62,247 nucleotides of DNA from CAZZCN01 sp964652975 (GCA_964652975.1 CAZZCN010000008.1:1-62247); one strand, 5' to 3'. Positions 28,143-38,550 are shown, counted from the first letter of the stretch. The notes: generated by a model from the sequence alone, not told the origin. Made by a program: numbers and translations.

Positions 28143-30491
28143 CTAAAACATCTGATATGGATTGATGTCAAAAGAGATCATGACACCTTTTTCGTGCTGT
28201 ATCGCCTGAGCTCTGGTGAAATATGTTGAAAGATGCTCTTCGCTCCCGGCTTTAAGAACTATTCTGTATCTGTAATGGTTTCTGATCTTATGTATTGGAG
28301 CCTTCGAGATTTCCATTATTTCGAGTTTTGGAGCTTCTTGCTGCAAGTCGCAGTTCGGCAGGGGAACATGGCTATTGTCCTGAAGGAATACACGGTTTCC
28401 TGTAGGGTTTTCGCATTCACCAGATTGTAATTTACTATTATCTTTATGACTGTCTAGTTCATCTTTTGCATACTCACTCAGCTCCGTCCGTATTTTACGG
28501 GCGGAGTTGTATGCTGCAGATTCGTACTCTGAGGAGACGATTATTATCCCTATCGCACCAAACGGCGGATATCCCATTGCCTTGCGAAAAGCTATCTCCT
28601 GCTCGTAAAACCCCTCGTAGTCCTGGGCCGCTGCGTGCACAATTGAATATTCATCGACATTGTATGCCTGAATTATGACATTGCCTTCCTTAATTCCTCT
28701 TCCCGCACGTCCGGCAGCCTGTGTTATAAGTTGAAATGTCCTTTCGGATGCTCTAAAGTCAGGCATTCCGAGAATCAGGTCGGCCGATAGAATTCCTACT
28801 ACTGTGACATTGGGAAAATCATGGCCTTTGGCAATCATCTGGGTACCTATTAAAACATTGGCTTCGCCTTTCTCGAACTGTTCGAGAATCCTTGCATGAG
28901 AGCCACGCCCTGTAGTTGTATCCTGATCCATTCGCAGAATCCGTGCGTCCGGGAACTCATTTCTGCATATCTCTTCTATTTTCTGAGTACCAGCTCCGAA
29001 TCCCCCTATCCGCCCGCTTTTGCAGGATGGACAGGCCTTTGGCAGCGGGTACATTTTGCCGCAATAGTGACATATCATTGCCTTGTTGGTCAAGTGATAT
29101 GTCAAGGAAACACTGCACGATTCGCATTTTGGAACATACCCGCAGTCTCTGCACAGATAAAATCCGCTGTAACCTCTTCTGTTGATAAAAAGTATAACCT
29201 GTTCGTTGCGTGCAAGCGCTTCATTCATATTCTGCCTCAAAGCGCCGCTGAATATGCTTTTGTTACCATTTGCAAGTTCTTCACGTAAATCCACAATCCG
29301 GGTTTTCGGCAAAAAACATCCTGTAGCTCTTTTGCTGAGATGCAAAAGTCTTGTCTGTCCTGTCTTGCTTCTATAATAGGTCTCAACCCTTGGTGTTGCC
29401 GAACCACATATAAGAATACCCTTAAGGTGCTGCATGCGAATCTGTGCTATCGCCAGGGCATTGTATTTAGGGTGGGTTTCAGACTTATACGATGTTTCCT
29501 GTTCTTCATCGATTATTATTATGCCCAGGTTCTTCACAGGGGCGAAAACAGCTGATCTTGCCCCCACGACTATTTTGGCCCGGCCTCCAAGTATATCCCT
29601 CCACTGTTCGTTTCTTTCCTTGTTCGTCATGCGGCTGTGAAGAACGCGGACATCTTCGCCGAAACGGTTCTTGAGTCTGAAAATCATCTGGGGAGTAAGC
29701 GATATTTCGGGAACGAGTAAAATTGCACCTTTACCTCTGTCGATGAAAGACTTGAGCACCTGCAGATAGACCTCGGTCTTGCCGCTTCCGGTTATTCCAT
29801 GCAAGAGAAACTCACTGTAGACGCCTTCAGGGTTTTTCAGAATCTCATTAATTGCAAGTTCCTGCTCCTCATTTGCAACAAACGGCTGTTGCAATTCTTC
29901 ATTCAGCGCTTCGTCAACCAAAACCTCATGGTCCGCCACTCTGATTTTTCCGAAATCAACAATCTGCTTTTTTGACATGGTTCTGAGCGTTGAATCTGTA
30001 ATTGCGCAGGCAATAAGTACATCGCTTGTCAAGGATTCACCATATTCGAGTAGATATTCAGCGACACGCACCTGGTTTAACTGATTGAATTCACCTTCGT
30101 CTATCATAATTGCAGCTTGCAGTGGATCGGTCAAAAACACCGTTCTTGTAGTTTTGCCCTGTGACGCTCCGGTTGACGGTACCATAAGGCGGATTGCATC
30201 ACCACGTGTGCAGGAATATTTTTTGCAGATGGACTGCACCAAGACCAGCTGGTCTTCCAGTAAAACCGGACAAGGCATGTCAACGCTGACTATCGGTTTA
30301 ACAAAAAACGGTGACTCTTCATCGTCCAGGACGCTTAGAATATAACCTTCTACCAGCTTGTTGGACCTGCCGAACTGCACCTTGACACGCGCACCTTTAA
30401 GCTCAAACTTCTGAAATTCCGCAGGAACGCTGTATGTGTATTCTTTGTCAAATTCTATTGTGGAGTCTTTAAGTACTACTTTTACGTACAT
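28143..30491 (-). CDS. priA: Primosomal replication restart helicase
   Basis: A 782-residue 3'-5' helicase that reloads the replisome at stalled forks. Seen: the N-terminal DNA-binding domain, Walker A (GITGSGKTE), the DEEQ box (IIIDEEQE), and a zinc-binding module with four Cys pairs (CRDCGY, CESC, CHYCG, CPSC), then GTQKIEE and RAGRG helicase motifs. A hydrophilic insertion of about 50 residues (about 667-724) lies in the C-terminal domain. The ATG at 30491 has AGGGTGG upstream; a longer frame to 30551 overlaps polC. Only 13 bases separate it from the polC stop. Confidence 0.94.
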   Translation of the reverse strand: MYVKVVLKDSTIEFDKEYTYSVPAEFQKFELKGARVKVQFGRSNKLVEGYILSVLDDEESPFFVKPIVSVDMPCPVLLEDQLVLVQSICKKYSCTRGDAIRLMVPSTGASQGKTTRTVFLTDPLQAAIMIDEGEFNQLNQVRVAEYLLEYGESLTSDVLIACAITDSTLRTMSKKQIVDFGKIRVADHEVLVDEALNEELQQPFVANEEQELAINEILKNPEGVYSEFLLHGITGSGKTEVYLQVLKSFIDRGKGAILLVPEISLTPQMIFRLKNRFGEDVRVLHSRMTNKERNEQWRDILGGRAKIVVGARSAVFAPVKNLGIIIIDEEQETSYKSETHPKYNALAIAQIRMQHLKGILICGSATPRVETYYRSKTGQTRLLHLSKRATGCFLPKTRIVDLREELANGNKSIFSGALRQNMNEALARNEQVILFINRRGYSGFYLCRDCGYVPKCESCSVSLTYHLTNKAMICHYCGKMYPLPKACPSCKSGRIGGFGAGTQKIEEICRNEFPDARILRMDQDTTTGRGSHARILEQFEKGEANVLIGTQMIAKGHDFPNVTVVGILSADLILGMPDFRASERTFQLITQAAGRAGRGIKEGNVIIQAYNVDEYSIVHAAAQDYEGFYEQEIAFRKAMGYPPFGAIGIIIVSSEYESAAYNSARKIRTELSEYAKDELDSHKDNSKLQSGECENPTGNRVFLQDNSHVPLPNCDLQQEAPKLEIMEISKAPIHKIRNHYRYRIVLKAGSEEHLSTYFTRAQAIQHEKGVMISFDINPYQMF

Positions 30492-30504
30492 TTCTCTGCC
30501 ACCC

Positions 30505-33500
30505 TTATATGAATGAAAACAGGTCGATTTGGGTTGTCTCAGGCAAATCATCGAGACAGCCCTGTAAATCCAGTGTCTTTATCATTGTATCGCCGATAGC
30601 GGCCTTCTTTGCGAAGTCCTCTCGTGACAAAAACCTCTCGGTCTTTTCCCTTGCAGTAACAATGTTTCTGGCAACCGCATCGCTTAATGACGGTAAAACA
30701 TTTAGTGGCGGCCTTATTGAATCCTCGGTCACATAGACAAATTTCGTGGCGTCGGAATTATAAATATCTATAGGTAAAAATTCCACCCCGCGGGCATACA
30801 TCTCTTCAATCAACTCCAGTATGTAATACATTTTCTGAGCTTTATCGCTGGAAAATTCCTCTTCCTTGCCGTCTATTTTAATCAGGATCTTGTCTTTTAT
30901 TCTGAAGCTTGGCTGAAACCTTTCGAGGTAATGCTTAACGGTCTCGATTCCTCTGCACATTATCCTGCCGTCGAACTCATCTGCTCTAACGGTAAAAAAT
31001 GCGCAATAGTAATGAGTCTTCCTGTAGACCTTGAACCATGCAATCCTAAGTGATGAGATTGAGTATGCCGCTGCATGAGCCTTTGGGAACATGTACTTAA
31101 TCTTTTTACAGGATTCAATATACCACTTGGGAACTTTTTTCTCTACCATTAAATTTTCCTGCTGTTCGGTAAGTCCTTTGCCCTTCCTGACCTTTTCCAT
31201 GATGTTGAAGGCTTCCTTGGGGTCAAGTCCATAATGCACAAGAGTAGTCATTATCCCGTCACGGCATCCTATAACCTCGGTTATTGTGCAGGTGCCGTCC
31301 TTTATCAGGTCCTGGGCGTTGCCTTTCCATACATCGGTTCCGTGGGAAAGTCCCATGAGCTGAACCAGGTCGTAAAATCGTGATGGTTTTGTGTCTTTGA
31401 TCATTCCCCGTGCCATGAAAGTGCCCAGTTCCGGCAGTCCCAGCGTTCCGCTGTCCGAGCTTGTCTTGAATTTAAGTCCAAGCGGTTCGTTTGAGGAAAA
31501 CAGCTTAATTACATTTTCGTCATTTACAGGTATCTTGATTACATCGACACCGGTTATGTCGCCAAGCACTTTAAGCATCGTGGGATCGGCATGTCCAAGT
31601 ATATCCAGTTTAAGAATTGTATCATGCAGCGAGTTGAAATCGAAATGTGTTGTGATTATTCCGTTTGCAGTCTTGTCTGCCGGGCATTGTACCGGGGTGA
31701 AGTCAAAAACATCCCTTTCCTTTGGAACAACAACTATGCCTCCGGGATGCTGGCCTGTTGTCCTTTTTACTCCGATAAGCCCCATCGCCAGACGCAGGAT
31801 TTCAGCTTTGGTCATGTTATCATTTGACTCGATGCAGTATTTGTTAACTATGGATATTGCATTTTTCTCTGCGTAACCGCTTATTGTTCCGGCTCTGAAA
31901 GTGTGATCACAACCAAACATCTCTTCAATGAATTTGTGCGCAACAGGTTGATATTCGCTTGAAAAATTCAAATCGATATCCGGCTGTTTCTCACCGTCAA
32001 ACCCCAAAAAAGTCTCAAAAGGAATATCCTGTCCATCCCTTGCCAGAGGGATTTCGCAATGTGGACAATTTCTGGGAGGTAGATCGTATCCTGACTGGTA
32101 TTCACCATTTACATAAAACTCGCTGAAACCGCACTCCGTACAGTAATAATGAGGTTCAAGCGGATTCACTTCTGTTATGCCGCAAAGGGTTGCAACAAAG
32201 GAAGACCCGACCGATCCTCTTGAACCTACCAGATATCCGTCATCGTTTGATTTTTTTACCAGCTTGTGCGCGATATAATACATAACCGCAAAACCGTTTC
32301 CTATGATCGATTTAAGTTCCTTTTCGATTCTTAGTCTTACTAGTTCCGGAACAACACCGTCTCTGCCATACATTTTCGTTGCCGTATCCCAGGTCAGTTG
32401 CTCTACATCACTTGCTGCGGTGGATATGACGGGTGGAAATGTGCCCTCCGGGAATGGCTTGACATCATCCTGGATCATATCGGCAATTTTCAGCGGGTTG
32501 GATACGACTATTTCTTGTGCCTTTGCGTCATCAAGAAATGAAAATTCATCGAGCATTTCATCTGTTGTTCTAAAATACAGCGGTGGCTGGTGTTTGGCAT
32601 CGGTGTATCCCATGTCATTTTGCATTATGCCTCTATACAAGGAATCAGCGGGACGTAAAAAATGCACATCGCATGTGGCACATGTGATCTTGCCGCTTAA
32701 ATCCGCCAAATCAATAACAAGCCTGTTCAATGATATCAAATCGTTCTCGGACTTGTATTTTGCGGGTACCACCTGTCCCTTGCGCTCATTGGTTCGCAGC
32801 ATGAAACCGTTGTTTCCAACAGGCTGGATTTCAAGATAATCATAAAACTGTGCGGTCTGCAAAACTTTAGAGCTGGATAAGGCGATTCTTGCATCTTCAT
32901 AATTGCACTTGTTTCTGTCATAATGCTCCATTATATCGCAAAACACTTCACCTGCTTCACATGCACTTCCGAGAAGATTGCCGGCTTTGAAAAACTCCAT
33001 AAGACTTTTCGGAACCCTGGGGCGCTCCTTGAAAATATACTTTAAATGTGATTCCGAGACAAGTCTGTATATACCATAAAGGCCGACCTGGTCTTTCGCG
33101 AGAATAATGCAGTGATACTGGCTGTTTGTGTCATGTAAAAATACATCCTGTGATATCTGTCCAGACAGGGAATTAAGCTGTGGCAATGTTTGTATTTTCT
33201 TGTCAGAAATTACATAATCGAGTGTATAGCCACTGGATAAAGCTTCCTTGAAAATATCTGAATCAATTTCGCCACAAAGTGCAGACTGCAACTCTTCTGA
33301 TTTTTCAAAAGATTTTTCGTAATTGTCCAAATCCACTTCAATATTATTATTACCATTACTGTCAATGTTGATATTATTATTACTAATTATATTGTTATTT
33401 TTAATTATACCGCTACTGATGCTGATGTTACTATTGTTTCGAAAAAACAATTCAATGGCTTTATGTATGTTCTGCTTTATCTCATATTTTGCTTCATCGT

Positions 33501-35433
33501 TGCTATACAAAAATTCAATAACTTTGCTTGTATCAACCAAGGCCCCAAAAAACTTTACCCTGGGACATTTCTCATTTTCGGTTCGAAATCCCTCATACCT
33601 CAGGAATTCTGCTGTTCTGAGCGCTTCATCCGATATAACGGGTCGTAACGAAATGAATTCCTCGAGTTCCATCATCGCCTGAATCGCATCTTCACAATAG
33701 GATGTATTTACAGCGTCATCGTCGTTACCGCATTTTCCTAATTTGTCATAGTCTATTTTTCTGTGAAGTTTTTTCGTGGGTTCATATGAATCGAGGTCGT
33801 TTTTTTCGAATAACACCGCAGCAAATTCCAGAATTCTGTCAGTGCCTGCATTATTGCCTGTTGTGAATATCTTGATCGCTATGTAACCTCTGTCAAGTGT
33901 GTTTTCGTCGCAAAAATACGCGACTGTTCTTCCATCATCCACAAGATAGCATTCCATACCATATATTATCTTGATGTTTTTGCCCTTTTTCCTCGCATCT
34001 TTGCATGCCTCTCTCGCTTCAGGAAATGATTGCACCACCCCGTGGTCGGTGATTGCTATTGCTTCATGTCCAAATTCAACAGCCTTGGAGACAAGGTCTT
34101 TTACGTCACATACGGCGTCCTTGCTGCTCATTTTTGTATGTGCATGAAGCTCGACCCTCTTTATACTAACCAGGTCTTTTTTGCCCTGTAGCTGTTCTAC
34201 GGGCTGGATTCCCATAACCTTTGCCACAAGATCCTTTTCGTATTTTGCATCGTATTCAATATTGGCAAGAATTCTGATGTATGATTCCTTATAAAGATTT
34301 TCGAAATCGAAGGCTTCCGAGGGCTTCATAAAAGCAGTGCACTTGATTGAGTTTGTCTTGTCGGACAGGCAGAATTTGACCAGCGTCTTGGTTCCGTTAC
34401 TTACAGGTCTTGATTCATATGCAAAAACAATGCCTTCAATGGTCGCTAGTCCTGTCTCGTTGTTAAGCGAATTCATAGGCACCAGTGAGACCTGGCTGTT
34501 CATTTTGCCCCAGACAACTCCCTCCGGCTGCTTGAAAGACTTGTAGTCTTTATTTTTTTGCTTGTTATTAGAATTGTTTGCAGATGAGGCGTTTTTGTCT
34601 TCTTTTAAATGTGCACCTTTTCCTTCACCGAGTTTGGCGGGAAAAGACCCATCCGCACTCTTTTTTACTTTGCTTTCTCTGATGGTCTTCGGTTTTGATG
34701 TATTATTATGCTGCGACCCATTTTCTTGCTGCCCGGTGCCGGAAACTACGGATGCATGTGTTTCGAAAAACTGAAGTTTAGCTGCTTTTTCGGCGTGTTG
34801 CAAGGCTTCATTGATATCCACCTGCAAAATATTCAATGAAAATCTAATTTGCATGCATGTTCTCTTTTTGTAGAATTCGGCAAGAAATTTGCACCCTTCT
34901 TCCATTACTGCTTCGTCAATGCCTCCGTGTAAAATGACTTGAATTTCATTTGAATATCCGATTCCATCTGTATTATTGTTTTCATTTGTGCATTCATTGC
35001 CATTTGCTTTAGCATTTACATTGTCACCATCATTATCATATTTGTTAGCATTCTCATTTTCTTTAGTATTTTCACTAGCAGCTTCATTGCCAAATCTAAA
35101 CTCTGCGCTATTAAAAATCATACCGAGAAACGGATTTTGCTTGTTCAGATGCCTGAGTGCCCATGGCATGTATTTTCTGTAATTCTCTGGATTTAAATCA
35201 TCAACAGGTATATGTATCAATACTTCATTAATTTTGAGTGCCTTTTCAAATACCTCCTCAGCGTCACATAGTATGCCGGCATCCGGAAAAGATTCGGTCA
35301 GAAGGGTAATTTGGGCAAATGCCGCTCCTTGCATCATAACATTGGAAACAAGACCTTCCAAAGAGATATTGTATTCGGTGGCTTCATTGTGCTTATTAAC
35401 TTTTTCGTACAAATTCTTAAGGGTGTTTTTCAT
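30505..35433 (-). CDS. polC: DNA polymerase III alpha subunit, PolC type, with degenerate proofreading domain
   Basis: A 1,642-residue replicative polymerase. In order: an N-terminal domain, two Asn/Glu-rich linkers (about 120-160 and 225-300), an OB fold (about 305-410), a PHP domain (HAHTKMSS at 430), the exonuclease region (501-700), the resumed PHP, and the polymerase core with GSRGSVGSS (1070-1078), a zinc-ribbon (CTECGF, CPHC) and the catalytic PDIDLNF (1151-1157). The exonuclease is eroded: the usual DIETTG appears as KIFTTG at 521-526 (33873-33856), and the later AHNAxFD and HHRAxxD motifs cannot be found. An Asn-rich stretch occupies about 667-699. Polymerase residues look intact, so synthesis is expected but proofreading in cis is not. 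Confidence 0.93.
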   Translation of the reverse strand: MKNTLKNLYEKVNKHNEATEYNISLEGLVSNVMMQGAAFAQITLLTESFPDAGILCDAEEVFEKALKINEVLIHIPVDDLNPENYRKYMPWALRHLNKQNPFLGMIFNSAEFRFGNEAASENTKENENANKYDNDGDNVNAKANGNECTNENNNTDGIGYSNEIQVILHGGIDEAVMEEGCKFLAEFYKKRTCMQIRFSLNILQVDINEALQHAEKAAKLQFFETHASVVSGTGQQENGSQHNNTSKPKTIRESKVKKSADGSFPAKLGEGKGAHLKEDKNASSANNSNNKQKNKDYKSFKQPEGVVWGKMNSQVSLVPMNSLNNETGLATIEGIVFAYESRPVSNGTKTLVKFCLSDKTNSIKCTAFMKPSEAFDFENLYKESYIRILANIEYDAKYEKDLVAKVMGIQPVEQLQGKKDLVSIKRVELHAHTKMSSKDAVCDVKDLVSKAVEFGHEAIAITDHGVVQSFPEAREACKDARKKGKNIKIIYGMECYLVDDGRTVAYFCDENTLDRGYIAIKIFTTGNNAGTDRILEFAAVLFEKNDLDSYEPTKKLHRKIDYDKLGKCGNDDDAVNTSYCEDAIQAMMELEEFISLRPVISDEALRTAEFLRYEGFRTENEKCPRVKFFGALVDTSKVIEFLYSNDEAKYEIKQNIHKAIELFFRNNSNISISSGIIKNNNIISNNNINIDSNGNNNIEVDLDNYEKSFEKSEELQSALCGEIDSDIFKEALSSGYTLDYVISDKKIQTLPQLNSLSGQISQDVFLHDTNSQYHCIILAKDQVGLYGIYRLVSESHLKYIFKERPRVPKSLMEFFKAGNLLGSACEAGEVFCDIMEHYDRNKCNYEDARIALSSSKVLQTAQFYDYLEIQPVGNNGFMLRTNERKGQVVPAKYKSENDLISLNRLVIDLADLSGKITCATCDVHFLRPADSLYRGIMQNDMGYTDAKHQPPLYFRTTDEMLDEFSFLDDAKAQEIVVSNPLKIADMIQDDVKPFPEGTFPPVISTAASDVEQLTWDTATKMYGRDGVVPELVRLRIEKELKSIIGNGFAVMYYIAHKLVKKSNDDGYLVGSRGSVGSSFVATLCGITEVNPLEPHYYCTECGFSEFYVNGEYQSGYDLPPRNCPHCEIPLARDGQDIPFETFLGFDGEKQPDIDLNFSSEYQPVAHKFIEEMFGCDHTFRAGTISGYAEKNAISIVNKYCIESNDNMTKAEILRLAMGLIGVKRTTGQHPGGIVVVPKERDVFDFTPVQCPADKTANGIITTHFDFNSLHDTILKLDILGHADPTMLKVLGDITGVDVIKIPVNDENVIKLFSSNEPLGLKFKTSSDSGTLGLPELGTFMARGMIKDTKPSRFYDLVQLMGLSHGTDVWKGNAQDLIKDGTCTITEVIGCRDGIMTTLVHYGLDPKEAFNIMEKVRKGKGLTEQQENLMVEKKVPKWYIESCKKIKYMFPKAHAAAYSISSLRIAWFKVYRKTHYYCAFFTVRADEFDGRIMCRGIETVKHYLERFQPSFRIKDKILIKIDGKEEEFSSDKAQKMYYILELIEEMYARGVEFLPIDIYNSDATKFVYVTEDSIRPPLNVLPSLSDAVARNIVTAREKTERFLSREDFAKKAAIGDTMIKTLDLQGCLDDLPETTQIDLFSFI

Positions 35434-35501
35434 TTATAGCTTGTTCCTCTATATTAATCTCGTAGCATTATTAGTTGGTTATTTTTTGCGTCTATGTAGT
35501 A

Positions 35502-35885
35502 TCACTTGATAAATTGAGAGTTCTCATCCAAAAACTTCTGCAGTTTTTCAACGGTTTCAATGCTGATGTTATGTTCCATTTTACAAGCATCTTCCTCCGC
35601 TGTCTGTTCTTCGACTCCCAGGTACTTTGTCAGAAATGTCTTAAGGATGTTGTGCTTCAGTTTAACAGCCGATGCAGCCTGTATACCGTTCTTGGTCAGA
35701 GTAATGTCGGAATATTTCTCATGTGTAATAAATCCAAGGTTTACAAGTATATTGACCGCCCTGTTAACACTGGCCCTGGTTACACCAAGTTTGGAAGATA
35801 TATCAATGGACCTGATGTATCCTTTGGTTTTATACAGTTCGAGAATGGCTTCCAGGTAATCCTGGCTGGATGCACTGACTTTCAT
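35502..35885 (-). CDS. DtxR/MntR-family metal-dependent regulator
   Basis: A 127-residue protein with an N-terminal winged helix (SSQDYLEAILELY, then LGVTRASVNRAVNIL as recognition helix, and LTKNGIQAA) and a C-terminal dimerisation and metal-binding helix pair containing HNILKTFL and EDACKMEHNIS, the usual His/Glu/Cys ligands. It lacks the SH3-like third domain, like MntR. It should repress Mn or Fe uptake genes when metal-bound. I start it at ATG 35885 rather than 35897 because AAAGGA lies before the former. Direct repeats upstream may be its own operator. Confidence 0.85.
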   Translation of the reverse strand: MKVSASSQDYLEAILELYKTKGYIRSIDISSKLGVTRASVNRAVNILVNLGFITHEKYSDITLTKNGIQAASAVKLKHNILKTFLTKYLGVEEQTAEEDACKMEHNISIETVEKLQKFLDENSQFIK

Positions 35886-35906
35886 ATTTGTGTTCATCCT
35901 TTTTTA

Positions 35907-36007
35907 TTTAGTTTGAAAATTCAATCTTTTACACTTTCTTATGCAATTTGAAATTCTATTTTTGCCGCTTTTTTGTTCAGTTGGAAAAAATTATTCACAC
36001 TTTCTTA
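35907..36007. repeat. Two ~32-base direct repeats upstream of the DtxR-family gene
   Basis: Two imperfect copies 66 bases apart, each running from an AGTTtGAAAA-like block to ACACTTTCTTA (35931-35941 and 35997-36007). Both lie between ispG and the regulator's start, in the expected promoter and operator region. They could bind the regulator; they do not resemble the usual MntR palindrome. Confidence 0.5.
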
Positions 36008-36028
36008 GCAAGATGTAAAATATCTACT

Positions 36029-37096
36029 TCAGTGCCCTTTTGCGTCAATCAGTTTGGCAATCTCCGCTTCCAGTTCGTCCAATACCTTGTCCTGCGGTAT
36101 TTTTCGGATAGTCTTGCCTTTAATGAAAAGCAAAAACTCATCGACGCCCCCAGCGATACCGATGTCCGCTTCTCTTGCCTCACCAGGCCCGTTTACTGCA
36201 CATCCCATAATTGCAATTCTTATCGGAGCTTTTATATTACCGAATCTTTCCTGCGCCTGTTCTGCTATATTGATGAGGTCGACACAGGTTCTCCCGCAAG
36301 TGGGGCATGATATTATCCGGACCCCTTCCTCTCTATGCCCTAGTGCCTTCAATATACTGATGGCACACTCAACTTCCTTTAGAGGATCACCTGTCAAGGA
36401 AACTCTGATAGTATCACCTATCCCTTCAGCCAGCAGAGTACCTATGCCTACCGCAGAGCGAATAATCCCCTCTTTGGGAGTACCGGCTTCTGTTACCCCG
36501 ACATGCAATGGATAATCTATCCTCTCTGAAATCAGTCTGTAGGTATTGATTGTCAACATGGGGTCAGATGCCTTTATCGAAAGAACTATATTATCGAATC
36601 CACAATCTTCCAGATAGCCTATTGACTCGATTGCGCTTTCTACCATGGAATTTTCGTTTACACCACCCCAGGTCTCTATGAACTTTTTGCTTACTGATCC
36701 GGAATTGACTCCTACTCTTATCGGTATTCCGTATCCTTTTGCTGTATCCGCAACCAGTTTAAGCTTGGCCTTGTCTGATATGTTACCGGGATTGATTCGA
36801 ATCTTGGCCGCACCGTTTTTGATGGATTCGATAGCAAGCCTGTAATCAAAATGTATGTCCGCGACAACAGGTAACGGAGAGGATTTGCAAATTTCCTTAA
36901 GAGCCTTCGCCGCCTCCATGTCAGGAATTGCAACCCTTGTGATATCACACCCGGCGATTGCCAGCTGTTTTATCTGCTCTATAGTTCTGACTACGTCTCT
37001 TGTATCTGTATTGTTCATGGACTGGATTGCTATAGGATTGTTGCCGCCTATTTTAATGTTACCAATTGTAACTTCTCTGGTGATTTTGCGTTTCAA
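36029..37096 (-). CDS. ispG: 4-hydroxy-3-methylbut-2-enyl diphosphate synthase
   Basis: A 355-residue 4Fe-4S enzyme, the penultimate MEP-pathway step to isoprenoids. Seen: IQSMNNTDTRD, DIHFDYRLA, RINPGN, and the cluster ligands in ISCPTCGRTC and IMGCAVNGPGEAREAD. The start is TTG at 37096 with CGGAGG about 8 bases upstream. It follows rseP by about 20 bases and belongs with dxr and uppS in the same transcription unit, so early and late isoprenoid steps are grouped. Confidence 0.95.
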   Translation of the reverse strand: MKRKITREVTIGNIKIGGNNPIAIQSMNNTDTRDVVRTIEQIKQLAIAGCDITRVAIPDMEAAKALKEICKSSPLPVVADIHFDYRLAIESIKNGAAKIRINPGNISDKAKLKLVADTAKGYGIPIRVGVNSGSVSKKFIETWGGVNENSMVESAIESIGYLEDCGFDNIVLSIKASDPMLTINTYRLISERIDYPLHVGVTEAGTPKEGIIRSAVGIGTLLAEGIGDTIRVSLTGDPLKEVECAISILKALGHREEGVRIISCPTCGRTCVDLINIAEQAQERFGNIKAPIRIAIMGCAVNGPGEAREADIGIAGGVDEFLLFIKGKTIRKIPQDKVLDELEAEIAKLIDAKGH

Positions 37097-37115
37097 TTGT
37101 TTTCCTCCGAATGAG

Positions 37116-38420
37116 CTATATTTTGAAAAGCCTCATGATATCAAAGACAAGTCCCAAAATGGCAAGAGCAATAATAAACATGAATCCTGCAAAAATAATC
37201 TTATTCTCAACCGCAGCAGGAAGACGCTTGCCCCTTATCGCTTCGATTGTAATAAGCAAAAGGTGACTTCCGTCAAGTGCCGGTATAGGTAAAAGATTGA
37301 ATATACCAAGGCTTAAGGAAATAAGTGCAAAAAGAGATAAAAGATTGTAAATAATGTCTTTAATTGGAATCTTTTGGTCGACTATTGTGCCGGTAATCAT
37401 GACAATTCCTACCGGACCTGCAAGACCGTCTTTTGCCTTTATTTTGCCGGATATCATCATGGCTATACCTTTGAAAGTCACTTTTAGGATTGATACTGAA
37501 AATTTGAAAGATTCGCCGATTGATGCCGCAAATCCGCTCCCGGACTTAAAATCTATACCTATTGGATTATAGTATTGCGAAATCATCGGTGTGGTGGTAA
37601 GTTCAATTTCCTTGCCATCTCGTTTTACTACTACTGCTAAAGGGCTGCCTTTGCTCTGTGCTATCTGGGAAATAGCGGATTGTGAATCCTTGGTTGGTAC
37701 ACCACCAACTGATAATACTATGTCTCCAGCCTTTATAACCGGTTTGCCATTGTTGGATTTCGGGTCAACGCTTGATATAACCCACCCTTCGGCCGAATCA
37801 TCAGATTGTCTTGTAATTCCTATTACAAAGGTAGAAATTTTTTCGGGAATGAGCGTATAATCCTTGACTGTTTTCCCGTCATTCTTAAGAACTGTTAAAT
37901 TTACTTTTTGGCCCTCAGGAAGAAAATTCGCCTCAAATGCATAGTCGGTTGATGTAAGTATGCTCGACCCGTTTAATTTGAGAATTTTATCAGAAACCTC
38001 GACACCGGCAGATGCTGCTTGAGTCTTCTCTCCAACATTACCGACGGTCGTTGTGATAAATCCGATTGAAGTAAACAAAATAATCAGTGCCAATACTCCT
38101 GCAAGAATATTGACAATAGGACCTGTTGCGATTGTAACAGCCCTCTTCCATTTCGGCATATTGTTAAATGCGCCCTTATCTTCACTTGGAGCCTCTCCCA
38201 TTCCCTCTTCACCGAGAAATCTCACCGACGCTCCTATCGGAAGCAGTTTCAAGCTGTATTTGATATTCGTCTTCTTGCTTGTCTTGGATAAAAGAACCGG
38301 TCCCATAAAAAGTGAAAACTCCAGTATCTTGAATCCCAAAAGTCTTCCGGATATGTAATGGCCCAGCTCATGAATAAACATCAGAAGGCTCAGTATTAAA
38401 ATTCCTACTACTATTCCCAT
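37116..38420 (-). CDS. rseP: Site-2 protease / RIP zinc metalloprotease
   Basis: A 434-residue intramembrane protease. The active-site helix has FIHELGH (residues 16-22), and the second zinc motif appears as IPALDGSHL in a late helix. A PDZ domain (about 195-260, VISSVDPKS, AGDIVLSVGG) lies between membrane helices; about four helices in total. It cuts anti-sigma factors or leftover signal peptides in the membrane. GGAGAT precedes the ATG. The dxr-rseP-ispG order is conserved in Firmicutes. Confidence 0.94.
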   Translation of the reverse strand: MGIVVGILILSLLMFIHELGHYISGRLLGFKILEFSLFMGPVLLSKTSKKTNIKYSLKLLPIGASVRFLGEEGMGEAPSEDKGAFNNMPKWKRAVTIATGPIVNILAGVLALIILFTSIGFITTTVGNVGEKTQAASAGVEVSDKILKLNGSSILTSTDYAFEANFLPEGQKVNLTVLKNDGKTVKDYTLIPEKISTFVIGITRQSDDSAEGWVISSVDPKSNNGKPVIKAGDIVLSVGGVPTKDSQSAISQIAQSKGSPLAVVVKRDGKEIELTTTPMISQYYNPIGIDFKSGSGFAASIGESFKFSVSILKVTFKGIAMMISGKIKAKDGLAGPVGIVMITGTIVDQKIPIKDIIYNLLSLFALISLSLGIFNLLPIPALDGSHLLLITIEAIRGKRLPAAVENKIIFAGFMFIIALAILGLVFDIMRLFKI

Positions 38421-38550
38421 TTTTATATCTCCATTTCTGTCTTCACATTATTATTGTTCAACGCTAATCGTGTAATTTCTCTTTTTTATCTTTTCTAATG
38501 TATGCATTTTGTATATTTGCTTTTTGTTAATATATTAACCATTTGATATT

